11,368 bases of DNA from Baffinella frigidus (lineage: Eukaryota > Cryptophyceae > Cryptomonadales > Baffinellaceae). Shown here in pieces: positions 1-5,792 of this stretch. Every line of letters starts with the position of its first letter. Position 1 is the first letter of the stretch. Below the pieces are notes generated by a model that worked only from the letters and a program-made list of their open reading frames with translations, made no database searches and was not told where the DNA came from. The translations under genes were made by a program, and so were the position numbers. The DNA lies in NCBI GenBank assembly GCA_026770585.1, contig MU646399.1, forward strand, positions 638,504 to 649,871, written 5' to 3'.

Positions 1-118
1 AAACCCTAAACCCTAAACCCTAAACCCTACACCCTAAACTCTCTACCTCAAACCCTAAACCCTAAACCCTGAACCCTGAACCCTCAACCCTGAACCCTAA
101 ACCCCAAACCCCAAACAC
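1..118 (+). repeat. Telomere-like CCCTAAA repeats at left edge
   Basis: Four perfect CCCTAAA heptamers are followed by degenerate forms (CCCTGAA, CCCTCAA, CCCCAAA). The orientation is that expected at a left chromosome end, but similar blocks occur inside introns in this window, so a true terminus is not proven. Confidence 0.9.
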
Positions 119-253
119 TTCCGTTTAAGTTGTAGTGTTTACTGTTTAGGACACCCTACATCCTGAACCCTGAACTTTCAACCCTAATGCCGCTTGCGGG
201 GTTCGGGGTTGGGAGTTGGGGGTTCGCGAGTCGACATGGTCCTTGAGGTCGCG
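119..253. other. Spacer between telomere-like blocks
   Basis: Mostly unique sequence with a few CCCTGAA-like words near 160-185 and a G-rich stretch at 196-226 (ggggttcggggttggg). I see no gene in it. Confidence 0.5.
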
Positions 254-400
254 TACACCCTAAACCCTAAACCCTTAACCATAAACCCTAAACCATAAAC
301 CATAAACCCTAAACCCTAAACCCTAAACCCTAAACCCTAAACCCTAAACCCTAAACCCTAAACCCTAAGCCCTCAGCCCTAAACCCTAGACCCTAAACCC
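254..400 (+). repeat. Telomere-like CCCTAAA array
   Basis: About 20 heptamers, with a perfect core at roughly 305-366 and variants (CCATAAA, CCCTAAG, CCCTCAG) at both ends. Like the block at 1-118 it is C-rich on the plus strand, the sense strand of the cysM gene that follows. Confidence 0.92.
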
Positions 401-480
401 AGCCTATCCTTCTTTGGCCTTTTCCCTATAATCTCTTTGGTCGTGCCCTTGACAAGCCTTCAGGCGGGCTGTTGGCCAAC

Positions 481-498
481 TATATATATATATATATA
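481..498. repeat. (TA)9 microsatellite
   Basis: Nine TA dinucleotides in otherwise unique DNA between 401 and 617, where I see no exon. Confidence 0.9.
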
Positions 499-617
499 AA
501 GGCAAAACGCGTGACTCGAGGAGAGGGGAGGGGATACATGGAGGCCATGTTGGTTTTGATTCCCTCAGGGCTTGTTCACCAGTTGTGAATACCAATGTTT
601 GTGGTGAGGGGAGGCAG

Positions 618-648
618 GTGGGCCAGAAGTAGGCGGAGCAGATGGCAA
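618..648 (+). pseudogene. Decayed upstream copy of the 5' edge of cysM exon A
   Basis: After an acceptor-like gaggggaggcag, the sequence reads GTG GGC CAG AAG TAG, matching the start of exon A (GTG GAC CAG AAG GAG) and continuing similar through gagatggcaa. The in-frame TAG shows it is not a usable exon. It lies 125 bases upstream of the real exon. Confidence 0.75.
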
Positions 649-742
649 TACCCACCGGGAATAGATGGTGGCTACGTACCATTTAGTGCCACGAAATGAA
701 ACGTTGCGTTCTGAAATTTGAGGCAACGGCCTGGCGTGGCAG

Positions 743-806
743 GTGGACCAGAAGGAGGCTGAGGAGATGGCAAGACGCATGGCGCGAGAGGAGGGCGTCT
801 TCTGCG
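743..806 (+). CDS. cysM: cysM exon A (first exon visible)
   Basis: Sixty-four bases, 21 codons plus one base, starting in phase 0 after the acceptor ggcgtggcag and ending at the donor gtgagc. It encodes VDQKEAEEMARRMAREEGVF then C and the first base of a glycine codon. This matches the helix before the GxSSGG loop of cysteine synthases. Partial copies of this exon lie upstream at 618-648 and downstream at 1339-1362. Confidence 0.88.
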
Positions 807-3590
807 GTGAGCGGCCCCCCGATTTCGGGCGTTTCGCTGCGGGAGGGTTGGGGGTGAATAACCCGCTAGGGGAAGGTTGGGGGTGAATAACCCGCTAGGG
901 GAGGGTTGGGGGTGAATAACCCGCTAGGGGAGGGTTGGGGGTGAATAACCCGCTAGCGCCTCGGAGACCATCCACTCGAGAAAGCTGCAGGGGCCTGTTT
1001 AAAACCTTTAGGGTGGATAAATATTTTCAATGTGCGGCCGAAAAAGGACTTAGAAGGACTGTGTCGAAGAAGAAAAGAACATTCCAGAATATATTAAAAG
1101 AGTTGCGCCCCTCAAACAATTGGAGACGTTGTCTTTCTATGCGAAATCCGTGATTATTATAAAAACGATCACGGGGTTCGGATCAGATTGAACAACCTCG
1201 TGTCTGTCTTACATGAGTATTTTTGAATGGCTCCAACGTTACTCCCAGAATTTCTGTGTGAATCCCGGACGTGGCCGGTACAAAGCCTAAAACCCCACAT
1301 GTAAATAGGCCCCCACAGCATTTCTCGTGTGGACAATCCTCGCGAGGAGGGCATATTCTGCGGTGAAGAAACCCCCTAGGAGAAAAGGGACTTTTGTTGA
1401 ACTTATGACGTCGGACCACAACATTAAGGCGTCCAGCGAACCACCCCAGGACCACTACAGGGTTTCCCTAGGTATGAGGCTAGAGGACGGTCCTAGGGGG
1501 ACAGGGAGGTGGTGTCGGACTGTCGAGGCAGGCCTGGTGTAAATTTTCGTTGATTCGGGGAACTCCGGAGCATTTACATCGAATGCCTGACGGGATGAAA
1601 TCACCGGGTTGCCCTTACACAAACCTCACCCCACGAACCTCACCTCATAGCGCCGATGTGGTCGGGCCGCGCGTGTCACAACACGCAAGGCGTCTCTCGC
1701 GCCCTAGCTCATAGTCCTATCCCTTAAGTGACCAACGGGCGAATAATCGCCCGTGGAAGCCCTAGGCAGGTCCTAGGGCCCTACGGTAGGGCGTATGAGC
1801 CTACTGGCCACTTGAGGGATACCCTGACACCTAAGGCGCGCGTCGACGAATCGCTGGTTTCTCCTAACGCAAACCTAACCCCTACGCCCGGCCCCCCTGG
1901 CAGGAATCTCATCGGGGGGGACGGTCGCGGCGGCAATGACGCTCAGTGCTCAGGTCTCGCCCCCTCACCACACAGCGGACTGCGAAGGGATTTCGAATAG
2001 CCCCTAAGCGATAAGACCTAGGACCCTACGGTAGGCAACCCGTAGGGCCATAGGGGGGTTCCTACGGATAAGGTAACGGAAACTCGGGCACTGAGTCTCA
2101 TTGGGGGGGGCGATCGCGGCGGCGATGAAGCTCAGTGCTCAGGTCTTGCTAAGTTGACAGTCTCGCTAAGTTGACAGTTTCGCTAAGTTGACAGTTTCGC
2201 TAAGTTGACAGTCTCGCTAAGTTGACCTTTCACTGGCGAAAGATCAAGCTAAGTTGACAGTCTCCTCTCAATGGATTGTTTGGAGAGATGTGCTCGAAGG
2301 AGTCTGCCTTTCAGGCCTTGGAGCGTTTAGGGTTTAGGGTCATTCTTTTTTCCTCCCAAGGCTTGATTTCATCTCGGACGATAACTGAATCAGTTCCCTT
2401 TCAATAGGAGGTTGATAGGAGAAATTAATTAGGGCAGAGTAAATTTAATTAGGCCTCCTAATTAAATGAAACGCCAACCAGGGAACTGATTCAATTATCT
2501 TTCGAGATGAGATTGCTCGGTCTCGCCCCCTCGATGGATTCAATTTCGGAACAAGACAGCATCTGTCCCGCTTCTTAAGGCTTCCAACTCCGAAGATAAG
2601 GTTAGATATGCTATTTTAGGAATAGAAAGACGGCGATCAAGCTGAGTGCTCAGGTCTCGCTAAGTTGACAGTCTCGCTAAGTTGACAGTCTCGCTAAGTT
2701 GACAGTCTTGGTCTCGCTTGCTGCCCCCAGCTGTCCTCCCAGGGCTTGATTTAATTTCGGAACAAGACATCATCTATCCCGCTATCTTAGGCTCTCCACG
2801 CGGAAGGTAATGGTGTATATGCTATTTTAGGCATCAAATGATGCTGTCTTACGCTTTTTAATCGGGACAGATTCTGGTATGTTCCGAGATGAGATTGCTC
2901 GGCCTGTACAGGGGTACCTCGCTCATAAGAAACCTCCCCCTCCCTAGGACCACCATAGGGCCCTAGGCGCAGGCCTACTGTAGGGTCCCAGGGAGGGAGG
3001 GGGGTCTTATGAGCGAGGTACCCCTGTACATAGATTCGAGAGACACAAGTACGCGCGGCGTGTGGCGTTCATTTCATTTCGGAACATACCAGAATCTGTC
3101 CACATAGAAAGGCGTAAGATAGCTTTGTATGCCTCAAACAGTATATACACCCTTATCTTCGGAATCGGAAGCTTAAAATAGCGGGACAGAATCTGTCTTG
3201 TTCCGAAATTAAATTGTCCTGAGAACATTTTGAGTGACCCCCGTACATGGGTTACTCGTGAATAAGAACACACACCACCCTAGGGTCCTACGGTAGGCTA
3301 TCCCTAGCAGCATAGGGGTTGTGCGTGTTCTTAATCGCGAGTAACCTCTGTAAAGTCGAAATGATGGACTCCTTTCGACTTTAAATTCAAATTTTGCAGT
3401 ACAAATCCAGCTGTTTACTAATCATGCCGGTCCATCTAGAAGTTCGCATCTTGCAAGTTCGAAGTTCGATTTGGCCAAGTCCTACCACATTGGCTCTAAT
3501 CCCCGTCCTTACAAGCAGGTCGAGAACGCGACGATCGTGACCATCGTCTGCGATCGTGGAGACCGCTACCTCTCCACGGGCGTCTTCTAG
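743..3590 (+). CDS. cysM: Cysteine synthase (CysM-type), C-terminal part, three spliced exons
   Basis: Cysteine synthases (O-acetylserine sulfhydrylases) are pyridoxal-phosphate enzymes making cysteine from an activated serine and a sulfur donor. Exons 743-806, 1904-1953 and 3519-3590 join with phases 1 and 0 and give about 61 residues. Visible in order are an EEMARRMAREEGVFC helix, the GISSGG loop whose first serine contacts the cofactor ring nitrogen in this family, an alanine-rich helix, and the C-terminal CDRGDRYLSTGVF. The combination EGxFCG plus CDRGDRYLSTGVF resembles bacterial CysM (cysteine synthase B) more than plant-type CysK. All junctions are AG/GT. The protein stops right after STGVF, whereas bacterial CysM has a short tail there. 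Bacterial CysM is about 300 residues, so roughly the first four fifths, including the cofactor lysine, are missing here. I see no exon for them between the left edge and 743. Either they lie outside the window or the gene is truncated. Confidence 0.88.
842..957 (+). repeat. 29-bp tandem repeat, four copies
   Basis: Four near-identical 29-bp units (842-870, 871-899, 900-928, 929-957) built on ggttgggggtgaataacccg. They start about 35 bases after the donor of cysM exon A. Confidence 0.95.
958..1338. other. Intron sequence without recognised features
   Basis: This part of cysM intron 1 is moderately AT-rich between 1010 and 1170. I see no exon, repeat or hairpin that I can support. Confidence 0.5.
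1339..1362 (+). pseudogene. Downstream copy of the 3' edge of cysM exon A with donor
   Basis: The sequence cgcgaggagggcatattctg then cg and the donor gtgaag reads REEGIFCG, against REEGVFCG in the real exon. The splice donor is intact. No acceptor-side part of the exon is present, so it is an edge copy only. Confidence 0.8.
1437..1517. mobile_element. Possible remnant of a family A element
   Basis: The order of motifs (gaaccaccccaggacc, actacag, ccctagg, ggtcctaggggg, gaggtggtg) follows the core and inner arms of family A, but the outer ends are gone and identity is low. Confidence 0.35.
1518..1717. other. Unique intron sequence
   Basis: No repeat or exon seen; part of cysM intron 1 between the A-like remnant and element B1. 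Confidence 0.45.
1718..1821 (+). mobile_element. Family B inverted-repeat element, copy B1
   Basis: The element is 104 bp including TA at both ends. The ends TATCCCTTAAGTGACCA and TGGCCACTTGAGGGATA are inverted repeats. An inner hairpin at 1735-1754 (ACGGGCGA, loop ATAA) is followed by the B core ggtcctagggccctacggta. There is no coding capacity: a non-autonomous MITE-like element. Confidence 0.9.
1904..1953 (+). CDS. cysM: cysM exon B, cofactor-binding GISSGG loop
   Basis: Fifty bases: two bases complete the glycine codon begun in exon A, then 16 codons encode ISSGGTVAAAMTLSAQ. The acceptor is preceded by a C-rich tract (cggcccccctggcag) and the donor is gtctcg. The run of seven G encodes Gly-Gly. 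Two decayed copies of this exon follow in the next intron at 2098-2142 and 2633-2653. Confidence 0.9.
2018..2075. repeat. Family C short repeat, copy C1
   Basis: The block cctaggaccctacggtaggc followed by aacccgtagggccatagggg recurs, in inverse orientation, at 5387-5436 and, in the same orientation, at 7135-7183. It shares the aggaccctac-ggtagg core with families A and B. Confidence 0.7.
2098..2142 (+). pseudogene. Copy 2 of cysM exon B with donor
   Basis: Fifteen codons read SLGGAIAAAMKLSAQ, against SSGGTVAAAMTLSAQ in exon B, and end at an intact GT (gtcttg). The acceptor side is damaged: the base pair ag precedes tctca but one codon is lost. It could be a dead copy or, less likely, an alternative exon. 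Confidence 0.8.
2145..2262 (+). repeat. 17-bp tandem repeat following exon B copy 2
   Basis: Five units of gctaagttgacagtctc with exact 17-bp spacing (starts 2148, 2165, 2182, 2199, 2216), plus one displaced unit at 2248-2262. The first unit starts immediately after the donor of the exon copy. Confidence 0.95.
2325..2341 (+). repeat. Short TTTAGGG tract
   Basis: Two perfect TTTAGGG heptamers. The orientation is opposite to the other telomere-like blocks in the cysM gene. Confidence 0.8.
2365..2513. mobile_element. Family G inverted-repeat element
   Basis: Inverted arms of about 35 bp: left gatttcatctcggacgataa then ctgaatcagttccct, right agggaactgattcaattatc then tttcgagatgagat. The AT-rich centre holds a second palindrome around aattaggcctcctaatt. 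Its flanks (tcctcccaaggcttgat before, tgctcgg after) are shared with H-b at 2749-2895, so the two are related although their inner arms differ. Confidence 0.82.
2538..2630 (+). mobile_element. Family H element, left half only (H-a)
   Basis: It begins attcaatttcggaacaagac and runs through gctattttagg like H-b, then changes abruptly into a copy of the cysM exon B edge. The right terminus is absent. Confidence 0.75.
2633..2653 (+). pseudogene. Copy 3 of the 3' edge of cysM exon B
   Basis: Seven codons read AIKLSAQ and end at a GT donor (gtctcg). Only the exon end is present and it is fused to the left half of an H element. Confidence 0.78.
2655..2708 (+). repeat. 17-bp tandem repeat following exon B copy 3
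   Basis: Three units of the same gctaagttgacagtctc repeat as at 2145-2262 (starts 2659, 2676, 2693), again beginning just after the exon-copy donor. Confidence 0.95.
2749..2895 (+). mobile_element. Family H inverted-repeat element, complete copy H-b
   Basis: The element is 147 bp. The left end atttaatttcggaacaagac and the right end ggtatgttccgagatgagat are inverted repeats of about 30 bp around an AT-rich centre (gctattttaggcatc). It is the same family as 3071-3214 on the opposite strand. Confidence 0.85.
2907..3028 (-). mobile_element. Family A inverted-repeat element, copy A1
   Basis: The element is 122 bp including TA at both ends. The arms TACAGGGGTACCTCGCTCAT then AAGAAACC and their inverted repeat are nearly perfect. 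The core (cctaggaccaccataggg) is inverted relative to the other A copies. It directly follows the end of H-b. Confidence 0.93.
3071..3214 (-). mobile_element. Family H inverted-repeat element, complete copy H-c
   Basis: The reverse complement aligns with H-b along its whole length. Arms of about 31 bp are built on tttcggaaca and cagaatctgtcc. It sits between A1 and A2. Confidence 0.86.
3244..3352. mobile_element. Family A variant element, copy A2
   Basis: The element is 109 bp with TA at both ends. The arms read TACATGGGTTACTCGTGAAT then AAGAACACAC, and TACAGAGGTTACTCGCGATT then AAGAACACGC when reversed. Both arms differ from standard family A in the same way (GGTTACTCG for GGTACCTCG), so the pairing is kept. 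Confidence 0.85.
3351..3383. other. Hairpin with 11-bp stem
   Basis: TAAAGTCGAAA (3351-3361) pairs perfectly with TTTCGACTTTA (3373-3383) around an 11-base loop, immediately after A2 and about 135 bases before cysM exon C. Confidence 0.8.
3519..3590 (+). CDS. cysM: cysM last exon C with stop
   Basis: Seventy-two bases in phase 0: 23 codons beginning VENATIVTIV and ending CDRGDRYLSTGVF, then TAG at 3588-3590. The acceptor is ccttacaagcag and a branch-point-like ctctaat lies about 20 bases upstream at 3494-3500. The last 13 residues are the signature C-terminus of CysM-type cysteine synthases. The final TTCTAG is also the first element of a 10-bp tandem repeat that continues past the stop. Confidence 0.92.
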   Translation, partial: VENATIVTIVCDRGDRYLSTGVF

Positions 3591-3789
3591 ATCCTTCTAG
3601 ATCCTTCTAGACCCTTCTAGACCCTTCTAGACCCTTCTACAGGGGTACCTCGCGCATAAGAAAGCGCCCCCCCCCAGGACCCTACAGTCGGCCCATGTCT
3701 AGGGTCCTATGGTGACCTTAGGGGGAGGGGGGGGCGTTTTTCATGAGCGAGGTGCCCCTGTAGATCCTTCTAGGCCCTTCTAGACCCTC
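3585..3789 (+). repeat. 10-bp tandem repeat starting at the cysM stop codon, split by element A3
   Basis: Units of atccttctag or acccttctag run from the last codons of cysM (TTC TAG) to 3639, then resume in register after A3 at 3761 and end near 3789. The unit contains the final Phe and stop codons. Confidence 0.93.
3638..3762 (+). mobile_element. Family A element, copy A3, inside the 10-bp array
   Basis: The element is 125 bp with TA at both ends. The arms are tacaggggtacctcgcgcat and atgagcgaggtgcccctgta. Removing it with one TA restores the 10-bp periodicity of the host array exactly. Confidence 0.94.
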
Positions 3790-3810
3790 CTGGAAACCCA
3801 GGCGCGAGTA

Positions 3811-3816
3811 AATAAA
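3811..3816 (+). promoter_or_regulatory. AATAAA hexamer, possible poly(A) signal
   Basis: The only AATAAA I noticed in the few hundred bases downstream of the cysM stop, 221 bases after it. Whether this organism uses the hexamer is unknown. Confidence 0.25.
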
Positions 3817-3880
3817 TGTACATTGATCGATTCGACAATGGCCACCCATCCCTCCGGAAGGGGTCGGGGCTTTGGGTGGA

Positions 3881-4061
3881 CCACACGAGGCTACCCATGC
3901 GAACATAATGAATGGACGTTTTAGGGGGTTGTGGGGAAATGTTCACGTTTCCGACCGAAAAGCGATCGGAAACGTGATCAGTTGCTGACTGTTGGCGTGT
4001 TTCCTAGGTAATAATCCAATAAATGACTTAAGAATCTGTTCACACGGGTAGCCTCGTGTGG
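3881..4061 (+). mobile_element. Family L inverted-repeat element, copy L1
   Basis: The ends CCACACGAGGCTACCCATGC and GGGTAGCCTCGTGTGG are inverted repeats. An inner hairpin has a 12-bp stem (3943-3954 with 3966-3977) and the loop CCGAAAAGCGA. L2 at 9560-9722 has the same plan. Short open frames here (reading FAWVASCG or RGYPCEQ) are translations of the arms. Confidence 0.85.
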
Positions 4062-4210
4062 GAGGGGTTGGAAACGGGGTTTGGATTCTTCTAGGGTGGC
4101 CAACCACCTCGCAGACGGTGTTGGCTTCTTCCAGGTTTGATTCAGGTCGTTTTTTTTTTACCACCTCGGGGAGAGTGTCAAACTGCCATTTGAGCCATTT
4201 GTCAAAAATC
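4062..4210. other. Unassigned intergenic sequence
   Basis: Contains a T-run at 4150-4159 and the words tgccatttgagccatttgtc (4184-4203), which also occur with one change on the minus strand at 6406-6428. No gene seen. Confidence 0.45.
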
Positions 4211-4332
4211 TACAGGGGTACCTCGCTCATCAGAAACCGCTTCCACCTAGGACCCTCCAGTAGGACCATGTCTAGGGCCCTATGCTGGTCTTAGGGGGGG
4301 GGGGTACAAGGGTATCTGGGTTGTAAGAAACC
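4211..4332 (+). mobile_element. Family A element, copy A4, with a re-oriented right arm
   Basis: The left arm and core are standard to about 4304. Instead of the inverted right arm, 4305-4332 reads tacaagggtatctgggttgt then aagaaacc, a left-arm-like sequence matching 22 of 28 bases in direct orientation. The element can no longer fold like the others. Confidence 0.75.
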
Positions 4333-4380
4333 AGAACTTACGAACACAGACTGGATTTGGGCCCCCCACTTTTTCAAATG

Positions 4381-4429
4381 AGTACCTGAGGGCTGACTAA
4401 ATGTTGCGTTTAGTCAGCCCTCTGGTACT
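4381..4429. other. Long hairpin, 20 paired bases
   Basis: AGTACC and GAGGGCTGACTAAA (4381-4401) pair with TTTAGTCAGCCCTC and GGTACT (4409-4429) around a 7-base loop, with a single T-T mismatch. It belongs to no element family recognised here and could be structured RNA, a terminator-like signal or the core of another element. Confidence 0.85.
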
Positions 4430-4436
4430 AATCTAA

Positions 4437-4512
4437 GAAAACAGACACCGACCGATGTAGGAGGAACCGTGTTCTGAGAGCGCTGATACTCCTCTACCAT
4501 TTGCGCCATTTC
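4437..4512 (-). ncRNA. tRNA-like relic with pol III-type boxes
   Basis: On the minus strand TGGCGCAAATGG (4508-4497) matches the tRNA A-box form and is followed by TAGAG as in a D-loop. GGTTCCTCC (4468-4460) is a partial B-box about 30 bases later. A TTTT at 4440-4437 could end transcription. D- and anticodon stems do not pair well, so it is not a functional tRNA; a tRNA-derived repeat is possible. Confidence 0.3.
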
Positions 4513-4553
4513 TCACTTTTCGCCCGTCCGCAATCCGCTCCAGGGCCGCTGCC

Positions 4554-4675
4554 GAGAGGGATACCTCGATCATAAGAAACCGCCTCCTCCTAGGACCCTA
4601 CAGTAGGGCTATGCCTAGGGTCCTATGGTGGTCCTAGGGGGGGGGGCGGTTTCTTATGAGCGAGGTACCCCTGTA
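4554..4675 (+). mobile_element. Family A element, copy A5
   Basis: The element is 122 bp. The right end is perfect (atgagcgaggtacccctgta). The left end is mutated from TACAGGGG to GAGAGGGA, but the inner arm cataagaaaccgcc and the core are intact. Confidence 0.92.
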
Positions 4676-4693
4676 ACACGAAATAAACCAAAC

Positions 4694-4895
4694 AGGTCCA
4701 CAATCTGGACCTATTTTTTCATTTTAAAAGTCTATCCCCTGAGTGGCGAGGGGGTCAAAATTGACCCCCAAGAGGTCTTAGGCAGGTCCTAGGGCCCTGC
4801 GGTAGGGCGTAAGAGCCTACTCGCCACTTAAGGGATATCCCGAAGGATTCAGGTGTTTGTTTTTAAAAATGTGTCCCGTCCTCGCTCGGCATCGG
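4694..4895 (-). repeat. Duplicated segment M1, containing element B2
   Basis: Its reverse complement aligns with 7521-7626: gccgagcgaggacgggacac, tgaatcctt, gacttttaaaatgaaaaaa, then a hairpin. M1 has the 105-bp B2 between the second and third of these words and M2 has four bases there. The hairpin here is AGGTCCA/TGGACCT (4694-4712). Confidence 0.88.
4733..4837 (+). mobile_element. Family B element, copy B2, inserted in M1
   Basis: The element is 105 bp with TA ends. The arms are TATCCCCTGAGTGGCGA and TCGCCACTTAAGGGATA. The inner hairpin GGGGGTCAA/TTGACCCCC (4750-4769) differs from B1 but is perfectly paired. Confidence 0.93.
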
Positions 4896-4948
4896 AAGAG
4901 AAACGTGCCCCCACAACATTGGAGCACTTGGAGCTTTATTCGACCGAG

Positions 4949-5163
4949 TACAGGGGTACCTCGCTCAGAAGAAACCGCCACCCCCTAGGACCCTACAGTA
5001 GGCCTATGCCTAGGGCCCTATGGTGATCCTACGGGGGGGCGGTTTCCTTCAATGGCGAGCTGGTCAAATTTGAACGGCAAGAGGTCCTAGGCAGGTCCTA
5101 GGACCCCAGTGCGTATCAGCCTACTCGCCACTTGAGGGTTATCATAAGCGAGGTACCCCTGTA
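4949..5163 (+). mobile_element. Family A element, copy A6, carrying a nested B element
   Basis: The left arm at 4949 and the right end cgaggtacccctgta at 5163 are standard. The right arm is interrupted after ggttt by about 97 bases of family B sequence. Without the insert the element would have the normal ~120 bp. Confidence 0.9.
5045..5141 (+). mobile_element. Family B element, copy B3, nested in A6
   Basis: The right end ctcgccacttgagggtta is clear and the left end is degraded (ttccttcaatggcgag). The inner palindrome is imperfect (ggtcaaatttgaac), and the core ggtcctaggcaggtcctagg is present. Decay suggests an old insertion. Confidence 0.82.
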
Positions 5164-5217
5164 GCAGCCCCCCGGCGGCCCGAGGCGAGGCCGTCCCAGG
5201 GTTCTTGCCCCCTCACC

Positions 5218-5275
5218 ACGCCAGAGGGCTCGAAACATCAACTTTTGACATCTTTCAGAGGAAAACCCCTGAATG
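5218..5275 (-). repeat. Dispersed repeat F, copy F1
   Basis: About 58 bp matching 9779-9838. On the minus strand both copies read FxGFPLKDVKS in one frame; this copy then has a TGA where the other has Gly. Confidence 0.8.
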
Positions 5276-5386
5276 CTTAAGACAACGACGTCAGATCTTA
5301 CGTGGATAAGGTGTCAGTTTCCCTCGATCATTCTGGCGTGGTCCCTTGCACACCCTCTCTGCCTAGGGGCTAGGGTCCTGGGGCCT
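5276..5386. other. Unassigned intergenic sequence
   Basis: No repeat, hairpin or exon that I can support. Confidence 0.4.
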
Positions 5387-5436
5387 TATCCGTAGGACCC
5401 CCCCCTATGTCCCTACGGATTTCCTACCGAGGGTAC
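5387..5436 (-). repeat. Family C repeat, copy C2
   Basis: The block ccttatccgtaggacccccc followed by tatgtccctacgga is the reverse complement of C1 with few changes. It abuts the left TA of A7. Confidence 0.75.
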
Positions 5437-5561
5437 TACAGGGGTACCTCGCTCATAAGAAACCGCGCCCCCCCAGGACCCTACAGTAGGCCTATGCCTA
5501 CGGTCCTATGGTGGTCCTAGGGGGGGGGGGGGGTGTTTCTTATGAGCGAGGTACCCCCGTA
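5437..5561 (+). mobile_element. Family A element, copy A7
   Basis: The element is 125 bp with TA ends and nearly perfect arms; a run of 14 G (5520-5533) lies on the right side of the core. It sits about 110 bp beyond the stop of the minus-strand gene. Confidence 0.94.
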
Positions 5562-5671
5562 TCTCTAATCGCGTATCGGTTATTCAAAATGCGTTCGAAG
5601 TCCGGCGCGTGACGTGGGCCACACGGACCTAGTTTCCCATGTGCACGCAGGTACCTTGGTATCACACGGCC

Positions 5672-5792
5672 CTAGTTGGCGACAGGCGCGTCGTTCCCCC
5701 CATCCGGGTCCATATACGAGTGTCGGAGGTCCCCGAGGACTTGCAAGCCCTCGCGCGTGTAGGCCCCAGACTTCCATGCAGCCCCGCCAGCC
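5672..5792 (-). CDS. Unrecognised gene, last exon X7 with stop
   Basis: One hundred and twenty-one bases: one base completing Arg, then 39 codons and TAG. It begins AGGAAWKSGAYTREGLQVLG and ends SYMDPDGGNDAPVAN. The acceptor is tcgacacgcag. Copies of its 5' edge, each with the acceptor, lie upstream at 5870-5898, 6070-6098 and 6371-6392. The opposite strand and another frame are also open but carry no such protein-like signal. Confidence 0.84.

Noticed and set aside
1-400. Proven chromosome end
   Set aside because: Orientation fits, but the same type of array occurs inside introns here and the block is degenerate, so it is reported only as telomere-like.
842-957. CRISPR-like 29-bp repeats
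   Set aside because: Direct tandem units with no spacers between them.
2145-2708. CRISPR array suggested by regular 17-bp repeats
   Set aside because: The repeats are contiguous without spacers, in a spliced eukaryotic gene.
3718-4164. Minus-strand frames containing FAWVASCG and RGYPCEQ
   Set aside because: These words are translations of the inverted arms of L1, and related words recur at L2. They are not protein domains.
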